Assembly (NCBI GenBank): GCA_949318235.1
Contig: OX439131.1
Span: 33,766,930-33,830,929, forward strand
Length of the DNA: 64,000 nucleotides
Reading direction: 5' to 3'
Origin: Ecdyonurus torrentis
Lineage: Eukaryota; Arthropoda; Insecta; Ephemeroptera; Heptageniidae
The position numbers were made by a program, and so were the translations under genes. How positions within the stretch are numbered: the first letter of the stretch is position 1; every line of letters starts with the position of its first letter. The notes beneath the pieces are model-generated. The model did no database searches. It was not told the origin of the DNA and was given only the letters and a program-made list of their open reading frames with translations. Of the stretch, positions 29,734 through 44,500 are shown piece by piece.

Positions 29734-32191
29734 CGTGAACACTTATGTCAGTGATTAGGACCTGACTCAATGTGGTTAAGTGCCACAGACTGATGAAATT
29801 TAGGAAGCTCAACAGTGTTTTTGTGATTGATTGAGCCAGTGATTGATTATAAATTCAAACACTATCTTTGTTGCCATGTGATGATCAATAACACAAGTTT
29901 ATTTCCTCTGGCAACAAACAAAACAAAACAACATTTTTTTTTTTTTGTTCATTTCCCTTGCTGATATAAACTATGTAAAAAAAAAAATTTAAAAATACTG
30001 TCCATAATTCTGAGACATTGCTTTAATTTACACCATGGATTTCATATTCTATTCATTTCAAATCGTCTCTTATTGTTTTTTGACTAATTATGATGTATTT
30101 ATATTAACATAATAGTCTTGTTTCCAATTATGAAGGCATTGTTTAGAATTTTAATTGCTGAGTCAATAATGGGTTCCTGATTTCTGATAATACTCTCTTG
30201 ATTGTTATTGCATAAAAAAAAACTCTCTCCTACTTTTTATGGATGATATTATTTCTAATAATGCATGCAAATCAATTGAGTTGTTAAGTTAAAATTAAGT
30301 TTGGTGCTTGTTTTGAGGATATTTAAGAAAACGGCTGTTTCATTTTCTGATGAATTTGAGTAAGCACCCGTCGAGTTTACTATTGAAATCTATGGTCTAG
30401 ATTAAATGCAGTGTGTGTGAACTGAAAGCAAATTAAGAAAAATATATTGATAAGAATAATAATATATGTAAGAATTTTCTTGAATTACTCTGGATATTGT
30501 ATTTTAGGTGGAATGTTCCAAAATTATTGTCTACATAGAAAAATGCTGCTTCATTAAAAAAAAAAAAAAAAGACATTGCTTACTTAATGTAATTGCCAAT
30601 TAACCATCAAACAATTGGCAATTTAATTCATATGTTAATTAAACTATTGTAACTATAAGTTTCTTTTTAATTCTATCAATGAAAATGTCCTGTATTATTT
30701 TTAAACAAAAAAATTAAGAAAACTTTGAAAACAACAACCTCTATTTTAATGGAAGAAACCCTGGTTGCATGTTTACAGTCATTTTCTGAGTATACAAATA
30801 ATTTACTATAACTAGTTCTTTAAAGAAAAAATAATAATAATAATAAAAATAAAACTTAAAAAGAGGAAAGGAAAAAAAGAAACTTATTTTAACTTACTTT
30901 TTATTCCCCAACAAAATTTACAATACAATATTGATTGTACACAAGGTGACATACAAGAAAACAAATAAAAATTGTCATAAAATTACTTTAAAAGCTCAAC
31001 ACATAGGGGTTTATTTTTTATTTAGACAGTGAATTAGAATAAGTACACAAAATAATAATATTTACTAATATACTATTATTATAATATATTTTACTTGTAT
31101 ACTAATTTTGCAATAAGAATTGCAATGTACTGTAACAAGTTACTTGTGATGTTACTCTACGACTGAATCGGGCTCTAAAAATTAATTTCTTAAAATTATG
31201 AAACAATTCATGAGGAAAACACATTTAAAAAAAACATCAAAATAACGTGCTATTATAAAATTTCATTGGCTACCATTTTATGTTAAAAGTAGTAAATTTA
31301 CACCTTAAAACATTAAGTATAAAAGGGTTAAACTTTTACAGTAATTATTTTTGTTTCCTTTCAACATTAACTTCTACAGAAAACAATTATTTATGAGGAG
31401 AAATTAAAAAAATGAATTAAAAAATACAATCTTGCAAACACTATGGTAACAAAGAACATTGTAATAATATATTTCTATTCTAGCTGCAATATTGAAAAGA
31501 TTAGTTAGGAATTATTTGCATGTAATAATTTATGGCTAACATTAATACGTATTATTATTTTTCTTCTCATTTTACTGCAATACTAAAATGATGCTTAACA
31601 ATTATATACTTGCAGATTTAATACCAAATATTTGCACTAAAATACTCTAATATTGTGTAATATAATATTTACTTAAAAACATTGTAAATATAAACTCATT
31701 TAAAGCATTGTTCATAAGTAATGTAAATTTACGTGTGTTTATGCGTGTCAATGGATAATGGAACAATGTTATCAAATGGAACCGTTCACATTGTTTTTTG
31801 AAAATTAAACGTGAACAGCTCCATTTGATTATATTGTCCCAACTTTGTTTATCCATTGATGTTCGTCGACTCTTGTAAAATTTTACATTACATGTGAAAA
31901 ATACTTGAAAATTCATCACTAAATATTCAAAAATGATAACTACATATATTTAGAAGCAACGCAATAATGGCACATGAAGAAGCAAAATGTGAAAATACCA
32001 TTGGAACATAAAAAATAACCTCAGAGTTGAATGTAATACTGCAATAATAATAAGTCAGACATGGTAAAAGAAATATTAATGATGGTGATCTGTTTAAAAT
32101 GCATAGTTTTGTCTATGCTGGTTGATAAGTTTCTTGTAATGTGTGTTTTAAATTCAATTTACAGTTCAAGCTTATTTCCTACAAATAGAAC
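29734..32191. other. Convergent 3' region between COPS2 and TP53BP1
   Basis: AT-rich sequence holding the 3' untranslated regions of both genes, facing each other. AATAAA-like signals are too frequent to choose one. A decayed family F arm is visible at 31720-31915. No other gene seen. Confidence 0.5.
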
Positions 32192-34053
32192 TTAATATGT
32201 TTGACTTTGCATGACGGTGGCTAGTGACTGCTTCTCAATGGTTTGCAGATGAGGTTCAAATGCTACAGACTTACCATGTACCAAGCATTGAATGATCCAG
32301 CTTGTCTGAACTACTGGTATATTCAGGTTTTTAGTAAAGTTCAATAACTCTTCAGAATATTCATTATCAGTTACAACAACATCCACAAAATTCTTCAGGA
32401 CATTTTCATCTATAACAAACAAGTTACTGTTACTACACTGTAAAAGATTATTAAAGAAAGAAATGGATTAAAAGATGATACAGTGTGTGACAAACAGGTG
32501 TGAAAAATTTGGGGAATGGGTAGATAAGCTTAATTGACAGGGACGCTTTGCATGAGTGAGGGAGGGAGAGAGAGAGAATATTCTGACCAGGGGGGCTGGT
32601 TCTGTAACTTCATGAAAAACGAAATTATTCGATTGCTAATGCAAATTTCTTAGATGACAACAAAGTGAACAAATTACAGAATCAGCCCCCTGGTCCAATA
32701 TTAAAAGACGAGAAATGTTTATAAATTGTAAATTATTTAGTTTACAAATCGATCACGCAGGATTGTAAAGACGTATCAGAGAAATGGGTTATTTTGCAAA
32801 TTTTGAAGTTTTGAATGTCATATTGCAGCAACGAAAAGATTGAAAAATATTTAATGTCTATCATCTAAAACCCTGTTTAGTTGGCAACGTATGAGCATAG
32901 TTTCAGATTGTTCATGTTATTAATAAGCTTGCAAAAAATTAATTAGTAACTGAGAGTCCCGTTTAATCTCGAAATTTTCAGAGGTATGCCAACTTAAGCT
33001 AACATATCTACGTTATCCATAATGCAAAAAAATTTAAACTTATTTTTTATTATGTATAAACATCTCTAGTACACGCTACAGTACTGAAAAAAATTGCAAA
33101 AATTTGCACTGGCCAAAAATTAGCAAAAACTAAAATTCAATGTATCTCCAGATTTACTGGTGTGATCCAATTGAAACTTAATCTACAAACGTATTCTAGT
33201 GTTCTTTTAACAGTTAATATATAAAACTTAATTATTTTGTTTTAGTCAACGAGAAATTTACCTTTTTTTAAATTTGATTAGGCCTACTTCATGCTTCATC
33301 AGACACTAAAAAAATTGTAAAACTCCGTAAAATCAAAAATCGCAAATTTTTTTAAAAGACTTGTTAAAAAAACACTAGAATACGTTTGCAGTTTAAATTT
33401 TAATCAGATCGCACAAGTAAATCTGGAGATACCCTGAGATTCAGTTGTTGCTAATTTTTGGCAAGTGCAAATTTTTGCAATTTTTTTTCAGTATTGTAGC
33501 GTGTACTAGAGATGTTTATACACAATAAAACAATAAGTTTAATTTTTTTTGTATTATGGATAACGTAGCCATGTCAGCTTAAGTTGGCATACCTCTGAAA
33601 ATTCCGAGATAAAACGGGACTCTCAGTTACTAATTAATTTTTGGCGAGCTTATTAATAACACGTAAAATCTGAAACTATACTCATACATTGCCAATTAAA
33701 CAGGGGTTTAGATGATGGGCATTAAATATTTTTCAATCTTTTCTTTGCTGTGATATAACATTCAAAACTTCAAATTTTGCGAAATAACCCCTTTCTCTGA
33801 TATGTCTTTACAATCCTGCGCGTTCGAAATACTTCTTGCGTTTTAATTTTGGACCACGTTCTCTCTCTCTCTCACGCTAACAAAGAACAGAAGAGAGAGA
33901 CACCCTCTCTCTCTCTCTCTCTCTCATGCAAGGCAGTCCTGTCAATTAACAGCTCAATTTCTCATTCCCCAATTTTTCAAATCTACCTATTTTGAAAAGG
34001 AAAGGAAAAGGTAGCATGTTTATTTATTTTCATGACATAATACTGGGTAAGGT

Positions 34054-34091
<38 letters not shown>

Positions 34092-35487
34092 TATTTTATT
34101 ATTAAAGCAATACTTAACCCTAAAAATAAATTCTTTTTATTCTTCTCTAAAATAATTCAATAGAAATTAGTCATTTATTTTACTTTTCTAGCCCACGGGA
34201 TAAGCGAGCCCCTTGAGTGTAAAGAGGAAATCTCTGACGTAGTAGATTTCCAAAAAATCTGTTCTCATTTTCAGGTAAGCTTAGCAAGTAGAAAAAGGGG
34301 TTCAATTTGTTTACTCTCATAGTAGAGGGGTGTGTACTTTATATCGTTACCCTCGGGGGGCTCGCTTATCCCGCGGATTAGAAAAGTCAAATAAACAACT
34401 GATTACTATTGAATTGATTCAGAAAAGAACAAAAAATACTCATTTTTAGGGTTAAGTATCGCTTTAGCATTAGAGCAGATGTAAGTTTTTAAGAGTAGAA
34501 CAAGTCTTGCATTGTTCGATTAACAAACACAATTAGCATTTCAGTAGACTTAAAAAGATTTGATAGTAAAATTGCATATATTTGAAAAAAACAGAATAAG
34601 ATAGTGAGCATTGAGCTGAAGGAAAAAATTTTAACCGAAAATAAAGATATATGCAACTCTGAATTTGAATGGTCAAGGATAACAACAATTGTACAATAGC
34701 TATTATCTTATTTTCATAAATAATTTTCTTGCACGCAATGTAGGGGGGGGGGGGGGGGGACAGCAAATAGTTTTACCTTTCAATAAAAAGTTCTCACACA
34801 GGGCTGTAATGACCATTTTAGCTTTTGTCTGTTTAAGAACTTTGTTCCAGTACTCCAAGAATGTTGAACCAATGTTGCTGACCAGGGCAATACTGTATTT
34901 GTCCAAGAGTTTTGTATCATTGGGATGCTCACTGTATTCCACTTTTTTGTTCAAATGGCTTGAATGCCCAGCAGAAAGATAATAGTGCTTAGGTGGCATC
35001 ATTTTATCCTGGAAAAAAATAGAGAGACTTGCAATTTATTTTTACAGCAATTAAAAGCTTTTCCGATCAAAAAAAAAAAAAAAAAAAAAAAAAAATCAAC
35101 AATTATAAAATATTCAGACAATGATTACGTACATTCTTGCAGCAGTAGGCCACCCATGTATGTCGGACAGACTGTATTCCAAGTGCAAGACACATGACGT
35201 ATTTGGCACTCTCATTGCAACGATTGCTAATAAGTAAGCAGTTCTTCTTATCCTGTTCCAGCTGATATGGCTCAAAGAATTCTACCACAGTTCCACCGCC
35301 TTTCCTCAGCTGCTGTTCAATGTATCTCTTGTTGAATGGAAGTACACACTTTTCTCCATCTGCAATTATTTGTAAAATTTGTATAACAAAAAAAAAAAAA
35401 AAAAAAAAAAATCATGTTGCTACATAAAAATTTAGGTAAAAAATCGACTTTTATTATTGGGCAACAAAGATAATGTAAAGTATTTGG

Positions 35488-35539
<52 letters not shown>

Positions 35540-38500
35540 AGTTATACATTAAAAGAAATAAACAGTTTAACAATTAAAGCTCACTATTGACTAATAAAGG
35601 AACAACTGTTTTGAGACTGACTATGAGCAATTTTGCTCACATCTGCTTCTGTTTCTACTTACTACGCATGTGCAGTACGTTGAAACGGAAGCAGATGTGA
35701 GTAAAATCGCTTAGAGTTGGCCTCAAAACAATCGTTACTTTATTAGTTCATATAGAAAATGAAAATAGTAAGAACACATAGTTTTTGTAATATATAATAA
35801 ATATGAATGATCACATTGATCACTCATTCATGGAGCATAAATTTGACGTCCTTGTTTATGTTGTAAAAACTGGACTCTTTCACATGGTTTTAAATTTGAT
35901 GGATACTGACAGGCAAAGCTGTCAACTCTGAGCTCTATATCCGTTGTTATCCATCAAAACAACTGATAGCAAAAAAATGTATGTGAATGTTTGCATTTGT
36001 TTTTACATGAGCAAAAATCCATCTGTCGGTATCTGTCAATAGGGTGTATGCGGATGATGTCATATATATTGCGCTCTGAGACCATACTGGAGTAGTACAT
36101 AACATTGCTCAGCATAGGACAAACTTCATTTAAGCCCATTTTCTTTGGGAAATCGGTTAATTTTGAGATATTTGTTATTTTTCTCACATACTTGAGATAC
36201 TAATTCAACATATTTACAGCATCAATGCTCTCAAAAATATTGCATAGTGTTTTTAAACTGGCAAAATGATTTTTTCCCTATGCCACCCATGTTATTGAGT
36301 TATCCAACATGGCGTCGACTTTAACATGAATGCATAGACCCTATAGCAATGCAAATGAAAGAGTTGATATGTTTATATTAGCACAGCTCAATCCTTGCAT
36401 ACACATTGCTCTTTCTCCCACTTTTTCATGTGAAATCAACAAATACATACATGTAACCATCAGTTTCCATCTATGTCCATTGATGGTCAACAGAGGTTAA
36501 ATTTCTGCACTATATGAATAATAAATAACAATTTTACGTAGCTAATGTGCAGTATACACATTATTATTTATACCCTATATCCTATATATGCGTATTAGGA
36601 AAAAACCATCGCGGTTAGTATTAATAAGTTTAAAAAAATATTTAGAAAATAGTTGGTAGAGATTAGAGCACGTTGAATTGAAAATTAATAAAACGCGAAA
36701 ATTCTCTAATTTAAATAGTAAATTGGGACTAGGGATCAAATATTCTAGCTTTAGCTAGTTAAAAAGTAGACGTTAAAGGGATGGAGGTATAGTGTCAAAA
36801 TAAAATACAATGTGCCTAGCATCTCACGTTCTCACACTACGTCAAAGACACAACATTATAAAACAGCATCAGACTTACTCTTTGCCTTAGACCGGTTTCG
36901 TCCTTTACCTAGGACTCATCAGTAAGGCTCGGCAGAGAGCTCTGTACAGCTAGAGATGGCTCACACCACATCTGCTAACTGACTGAGCTGAGGAAGCAAG
37001 TGGCAGTCGCGTTTATATACGCGATGCCCCCGCAGCTGCACGCGCTGATTGGTTAAAATCGCGCGCGCAAACTCGGCTTGCTGTTTAAAACCTCTCATCC
37101 TCACACTGTAATATAAAATCGTGTCTAAGAGTGGTGTAAGACAGGCAGCCAGCAAGCAATAGTGTCCTCCCTCACTTCCCAGAGTTCCCCAACTCTAGAA
37201 AGATCGCGAGAACACTACGCCTACCGACTGCACAGTATCGTGATTCACGCTAGTTACATCGCTAGTTTTCAAGCTAGAATATTTGATCCCTAGTCCCAAT
37301 TTACTATTTAAATTAGAGAATTTTCGCGTTTTATTAATTTTCAATTCAACGTGCTCTAATCTCTACCAACTATTTTCTAAATATTTTTTTAAACTTATTA
37401 ATACTAACCGCGATGGTTTTTTCCTAATACGCATATTATCGCCAAGTCGATCTTTTTGTTTTAATTTTAAGCTTTTGTAAATAATATTCTTTCATTTTTA
37501 TTTTATTCGGCCCTTTTACTTGCCAACGTCAATAAGAGCACGTACTAAATTAATTAAACTATATATGCCAAAGCGCATAATATTTATTCTATCTCTCCTA
37601 CTCTATCTCCTTTTTGCTTTTCCTACCCCAGTGTCAACATATAAAGCGATGTAACTAGCGTGAATCACGATACTGTGCAGTCGGTAGGCGTAGTGTTCTC
37701 GCGATCTTTCTAGAGTTGGGGAACTCTGGGAAGTGAGGGAGGACACTATTGCTTGCTGGCTGCCTGTCTTACACCACTCTTAGACACGATTTTATATTAC
37801 AGTGTGAGGATGAGAGGTTTTAAACAGCAAGCCGAGTTTGCGCGCGCGATTTTAACCAATCAGCGCGTGCAGCTGCGGGGGCATCGCGTATATAAACGCG
37901 ACTGCCACTTGCTTCCTCAGCTCAGTCAGTTAGCAGATGTGGTGTGAGCCATCTCTAGCTGTACAGAGCTCTCTGCCGAGCCTTACTGATGAGTCCTAGG
38001 TAAAGGACGAAACCGGTCTAAGGCAAAGAGTAAGTCTGATGCTGTTTTATAATGTTGTGTCTTTGACGTAGTGTGAGAACGTGAGATGCTAGGCACATTG
38101 TATTTTATTTTGACACTATACCTCCATCCCTTTAACGTCTACTTTTTAACTAGCTAAAGCTAGAATATTTGATCCCTAGTCCCAATTTACTATTTAAATT
38201 AGAGAATTTTCGCGTTTTATTAATTTTCAATTCAACGTGCTCTAATCTCTACCAACTATTTTCTAAATATTTTTTTATATATCCTATATATATTAGCAAA
38301 TCAACATTAAATGAATCAGAATTGCCTACGTAAAGTACATTAAATTACCTGAGTCTTGATCCTGAGATTCAATTTCAGAATCCATTTCACTTTGTGACTC
38401 TGAATCTTGACCAGCACAATACACAAGGCAGAAATAATATCCTTTGAAAATTTTCTTCTTAGGATATGGTCCCAACAATTCTTTCTCCTTGTCTGTTAAA

Positions 38501-41500
38501 ACTAAAACAATTACACATCAATATTACATAAAATACACAAAAATGAACTTTGAATTTTTATATTAATTTATTCAATTTTTAAAGTAAGAAATTGAACTAG
38601 TTTTACCTGCATTTTTCTGTGTGAAAACTGGCTCAGGAAGTGTGGTTTCATCCAAACCAGGCAAAGTCTCCCACTGAGCTAACCAGACACTATCTCCTTC
38701 CATTTGACTCTCACTCTCACTTGTAACTTTTTCTTTCGTAACTTTCTCACTGTAATTTTTTATCCCAATTTTATATTTACACAAATGTAACATACAAAAA
38801 CATAACATTTTAATTGTCTTTTTTAGTTTATATATATATATAATATATATATATACAACTCACAGTTTGGCTTGGTTTCCAGAGCATCCTGGCATGTCTA
38901 GTTTGGGCCTGCCTCTACTGCGACTTGAAGATGGACTGTCTGTAAGACTGAGAGCACGTCGACTGCTGACAGGACTTTTGGGAACCACCCCTGTGTGCTT
39001 GCCAACACTTGAACTGTTTGGCACACTAAGCTGCCTCTTGCTACGACTTCTCTTGCCATCCATCAAGTTATCTATTTAAAAAGATATTAGAATTAATTTC
39101 AATGAATTTTATTTTGGGTAGCATTATAATAATAACTTACCTAAGGTAACATCTGGTTTCTGAGCTGGGCTTGCAAGTGAGAAAGAAGAGTCGGCCATGT
39201 TTTCTCGGAGATATCTCACTTGATCTTCATATAAACACAAATCTTTTTTTGAAACAATGAATTCTCCTCGCTGATGTAATTCTACTTTGTATTTGCAAAC
39301 ATCCTGGGAACTGAATAATAGAAAATAAATTATAACACCTTATCAATAAAAATTTAAATATTCAATGCAAATTGAAGCACAACATAATAAAATGATTCAT
39401 AGTTTTTTCTAAGTCTGAAAAGCCTGGCAAAGGCACACACACTCTGTTTCTCCTGGAGTCGTGGGCTGAAAGGTATCAATGTGTTAACCATCTCTGTGCT
39501 AACAATATTTTTTACAAAACTCTAGAACCTATCTTCACCATGGTATCTATAGTAAGGCCCTTTGCTGGTTTTCTCTGTCATTTCATTTCAATTTTATCAT
39601 ATCCTACAACGGAAGTTTATTTTCTTTAACTTATCAAACAAACAAATTAATAAAAAGCATGACTAAAAATTAGCTTTGTATTTTTTGAACTCCTATTGCT
39701 CCCTTTGAGAAGCTGCCTGGGAGAAATTATTATTACCATAATATTATTTTACTTACTCAACAAGATTAATGATAATGCCTGGGTAGTATTCTCCAGTCTT
39801 AGGGTCAGCAGCATGAATTGGCTGGCCAACTTGCAGAGTATCCACCCTAACGATGTTCTCAGGTAGCACAAAACGATGCTGTCCGTCATCAAACAGAACC
39901 TCCCAACGACCAGTTTTGAGATTGCCAATTTTACCTGGGTAAAATTTATCATCTGTCCATTTAGCAAACACTGGTGTTCCTGAAGGAAAAAAATGAATAA
40001 GTTTGAAAAATCTAAAGAAATATGAAATATAAAAAATAAATAAAACTGACCCATTGGTTGTGATGACTGACTCTCTGCAGCAATCTCTTCTATTTTTGTT
40101 TCTTTAGAGATGCTAGTTTTGTTGTTGCTTGCATTACTAGCTTCCTGGCTATTACTTGGGGTGACAGGCAAAGGTTCTGGTGATGCTTGAGCTGATGCGG
40201 TGCCAGAAAATTTACGTTTCTTTTGTTGAGCCCTTGACTGAGGCTTTTTTGATTCAGATTTACTGTTTTGCCTACCCCTCTGTGATGTTCTCACGGTACG
40301 ACTACTGGGCTTGCTGGTGCTTGGTGTTTCCACAACCAGGAAAGTAGATACTTCAGGAGTTGACTCCTCTTCTTGGCATATCTCAGTTTGAGCACTCTGG
40401 TTAATACAATTGGATGCTTTCAGTTTAGCAAATACTTCAGTAGGATTAAACTTTGGATCTTTGGAGTGCACAACAGATCTGTGGAGGACTGTAATACATA
40501 TAAAAAGCAATAAGTTTTTGTACTGCAAAACAGTATTATAAAAAGCAATGGAAAATAGGGTGGTTTCATTCATGTTAAAGTCGACGTCATACGTGAGTAC
40601 TAAATAACATTGGCTGGTATAGAAAAATGGAACATTTTGCCAGTTTAAAAATGCTTTGCAATTATTTTGAGAGCATTGATGCTGTTTGCAGTTTGAATTA
40701 GTACATCAAGTACTGTATGCAAGAAAAATAATGATGACCAAAAAATAGCTAATTTTCCAAAGAATATAGCCAAAAACTGTTTGTCCTATGCCGAGCAATG
40801 TTATTCATTGCTCAAGAAGAGCATCGAAAAGAACTCAGAATGACGTCATGCGTACACACCCTATAGATAAAATAATAAATTAATTGAAATGATACAGAAA
40901 CTTACACTTCAATGCACCTGGCTGAGCAATTTTGCCTGCACCTGGTTTTAGAAAGAGGCTGCTAGAACTTGAACTAGAGCTTGAGGAGGCAATAGATTGT
41001 CTAACTCCAGGCAGGGTGAAAGGCAGCTTTGAATCACTGAGAACACAACACACATAGGTTATTAAACATGCAAGTATTTCATAATCAAAGATTAGTAACA
41101 AATTGGTCAAATGATAATTCCAAAGCATTGAACTACAAATCAAACTTGAGGTACATGACAACTTACCCACTGCTCACACTTCCAGGAGACATGGAAGATC
41201 GTACTGAGCTGCTTGACTCCAGACCAAACTCTGTAGTTACAGCAACATGCTATACATATAAATAAAATCATGTGCCGTACAGTATTAAGATAAAGTATTT
41301 TATTACGTTTCATGTCTTTACTGTGTACAACAAGTCAAAGTACAATATACATAAAAAAAAAAATATATACTGGTACAGCAATCATATCAATATTCAATTA
41401 ATCAGTGATATGAAGAATCAAATTATTTAACATTGTTAGATGCTAAAAAATCAGACACACTATTAACATAATTTTAAAATCAAGTTGCTCAGAACTTACC

Positions 41501-44500
41501 CATTCTAATTTGACTGCATCAATAGTATCATCATCTTTCTTCTTGTACTTAATCTTCGTCAAAATGAATCCCTCTTCCCAGTTACTACTTTTTTCTTCTC
41601 CCTGAAAAAAAAAATAATAATCTTAATATGCTTAAAAAAAAGTACTGCTTCTTTAAATAAATCATCAACGAAAACAAATTATTACCCCTGGAAATGGGTT
41701 GTCTAATGGCGGAGAAAGTTTCTGAGAGTTTGCAGAACCCTGACTGCTATTTCCCAAACTCAATGTGTCTGCAGTTGCATTGTCTTTTTTCTTTTCATCT
41801 GTAATTGTTACAGAATTGTTGGCCATTTCTTCAATTTCCTCAGGACTGGAATTTTGCTTCAATTTATCTACCTGAGCAAATATATTATTTTCATCAGAGC
41901 TAGAACTTTGAGGTTTCTCATCTGTAGTTTTGGACTGGCTATCTAAAATTGGAGCCGTGTCTTGTGATGGTGAGAAATGTAGTGAAATATCTGCTGTGTC
42001 ATTTTCTTCTGGAATTGTTTTCAGCATGAGTCCTTCATCAGAGATATCAACAGCTCTGAAGGGTGATGAGCTTGCTCTATGTGGTGTGCTTTGATAAACA
42101 AATTCAACACTCTGACGAGGGCGTTTCCTAATTTGCTCATCTGGAGTTTTTTCAGCATCTTTTGTCCCAAGGACCTCAACTTCTGAATCACTGCTTTGCT
42201 CCTCTACGGACTTTCTCTTGCTACCAACAGTTTTAGGTGTGCTGGGCTCTACACTTGACACAGAGCCAAAACTTATAGCCACACCCTCGGCACTTGGGGA
42301 CTCTGTTCCTAAAATGCATAGCAATTACAGTATGGCATATAAATCGTAAAACAATCATTTAAAAAAAATGCATCGACTGTATAAGTGGTTTAGAGAGAAT
42401 AATTGTGATTAGTTTTTCTGAGAAGCTATCTCTTTCTGAGAAGCTATCACAGAGAGTATGGTACTTTAGCTGTTGTTTACACACATAGTTTCAAAAGCTA
42501 TAAATGCTTATGTTCTGGATGCAGGTATAAATGACATTATAAGGCTTCTCTCCTTTTAGTGGGGAAAGTCCCAGTCTATAGTGGTTGTTTTGGGTTACTG
42601 TATACCTCTCCATTAGAAGAGCGCATACATATTTAGAAGTTGGCTAGGGGACTGGAAGTATAAAATACATCAAAGGGTTCTGGTGAAAACATAAACAATG
42701 ACTGTCACACCTTCTTAATACAGTATTACTTTATAATTTCTTAGCCTGAGTATATGTAGTGGGATACTATTGTTCATTCAAATTTTATAATTTTAGCGTC
42801 AGTATGGTAATAAGCTAAAAAAAAAAAATCAATGTTGCTTCCTATTTTTTTAATTTAACTCAATGTATTTCTGTACTCCTAAGACTTGATTTAATTTGTA
42901 GGATAAATGCAGTGGTTGAAGTAGTGGTTTAAGTGCCAAACAAATTTAACATAAAGTAAATGTTCATTAAGAGTGGGGCAGCAGGGAGGAAAAAATGTCA
43001 GCCGCATTAGAGTACTCTAGAAGGGGGGAGTATACGCGATCCAGCAGAATTTTTAAAGCCATTTTATTGGTTGTTGAAATCGAGAATATTCAAATCTGAT
43101 TGGCTGACGTGCCCAAAATTTTCATTGTTGTCAGTCAATGTTATTTAAATGGGGGTTTTTTGGTTTTGAAAATGACCGTAAGTAATGGGAAAAAATGATA
43201 TTTTGAAGACTCATAAAATTGTACCTAAACGTTGTCAAGTTATGAAATTTTCACAGATGAAACTTTATTATTTGGCGAAAAAAATAACATAAATTCAAAA
43301 GTCGCAATAATTCGCAAATACCGTTATTTAGTGTTCAATTTTGAACGCTTTTTTGAAAACGCTGTATTTTTTACGAAGCTATTATCGTGATAACAATGGC
43401 AAGTATTTTTTTTAAATCGTTTTATTTTTACTATATTTACTATAAATGTTCATAAATTTGATTTAAGCGATATTAAATTACGTTTTCTTTATAAGTATAT
43501 GGAATTAAGTTGTTTATCGATATTAAAAACATCATCAGTATATCGATTTTACGTAAATATTATAGGTATAATATACACGAAACATCTCGTTTTTTTAACC
43601 TTTTCCCTAGTCCAGCTAGAGTAATGAAGTTTGCGCTTTTTTTTTTTTTTTCATAAAAATAATTAGCATAAAAGTTTAGATTTAATCTTTTATCTCTACA
43701 CCAGCAGTGTCGATTTTTGAAACTACGCTCGATCGCGAAACATAGACCAAAAATTAATAAGTTGCACGTGTTTTTACTAATTTCTCCGCACTTAATTAAT
43801 GTTTATTTTTTATTTACAATAACTTTTCATCATTCGTATTCCTTTTTTTTTTTTTTTTTTTTTTTTTCTTCATTTATTGCATAGAATGATGTAATTACGC
43901 CCTATTTTCATGGCAAAATAAGATGATTAATAAATGCGGTTTCTCCCAATATGATCTTTATACCACTGAAGTGAAGACAGGGGTTTTCAGAGAGATGTAG
44001 AATGTATGCAAAATAAACTTTTTACCTAATTAGTAATTATCTTTTGAAATACATCTTAAAATATTTAGAGCCATACTCAACCGTCCATACTTTGAAAAAG
44101 TACTATATTTAGAACTCGGAATAGACCGTGACCCCGCGCGTAGTCCAAAAGTAGCGTTCAATATAAAACTTTGAATATGTATTTTGAGTTTGAGCGCTAT
44201 TTAGATCAACTTTTCACCTCTAGATAAGCAAGATGTTTAACCTTTTTGTCATGCCTATGCTATTTTCAACCCTTAGGTTTTTTTACCCTTCAAGGGGTAA
44301 AGACCAAAAACATGATTTTCAATATTATAACCTTTGCTATATGCTTTTATTTTTTATTTATTTATTTATTTATTATTATTATTTTTTTTTGTGAATTTCA
44401 TTTCTGTCATGGTGTCTGAAAGTCATGTAGTACCTACTATTAAAACAATACGAAAATAAATCTTTAAAAACCATTCCAATAGAAAATAAGGCGTAAAAAT

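Larger units (their letters stand above)
32500..33990. mobile_element. Family H foldback interrupted by two other elements
   Basis: AAAAATTTGGGGAATGGGTAG at the left pairs with CTCATTCCCCAATTTTTC at the right, with (GA)n/(TC)n inside both arms. A 116-bp foldback (GACCAGGGGGGCTGGTTCTG, 32583-32698) and the family L palindrome lie between. Confidence 0.5.
36590..38277. mobile_element. Mirror-image hammerhead retroelement, copy 1 (in TP53BP1 intron)
   Basis: A 1688-bp element flanked by the perfect 14-bp duplication TATATCCTATATAT (36576-36589 and 38278-38291). The left 0.67 kb is an inverted copy of the right-hand unit. Each arm holds a CCAAT box, a TATA box and a type I hammerhead ribozyme reading outward. 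A tail region starting CTAGAATATTTGATCCC occurs inverted in the left arm and twice in plus orientation (from about 37273 and from about 38160), so the plus part is a partial tandem. There is no coding capacity beyond two mirrored 64-codon frames over the promoter and ribozyme leader. The organisation fits Penelope-like elements or retrozymes rather than a terminal-inverted-repeat DNA transposon. Confidence 0.8.

Noticed and set aside
36961..37155. 64-codon frame mirrored at 37753-37947 as a conserved protein
   Set aside because: The frame overlaps promoter and ribozyme leader, and the identity between the two comes from the inverted repeat itself.
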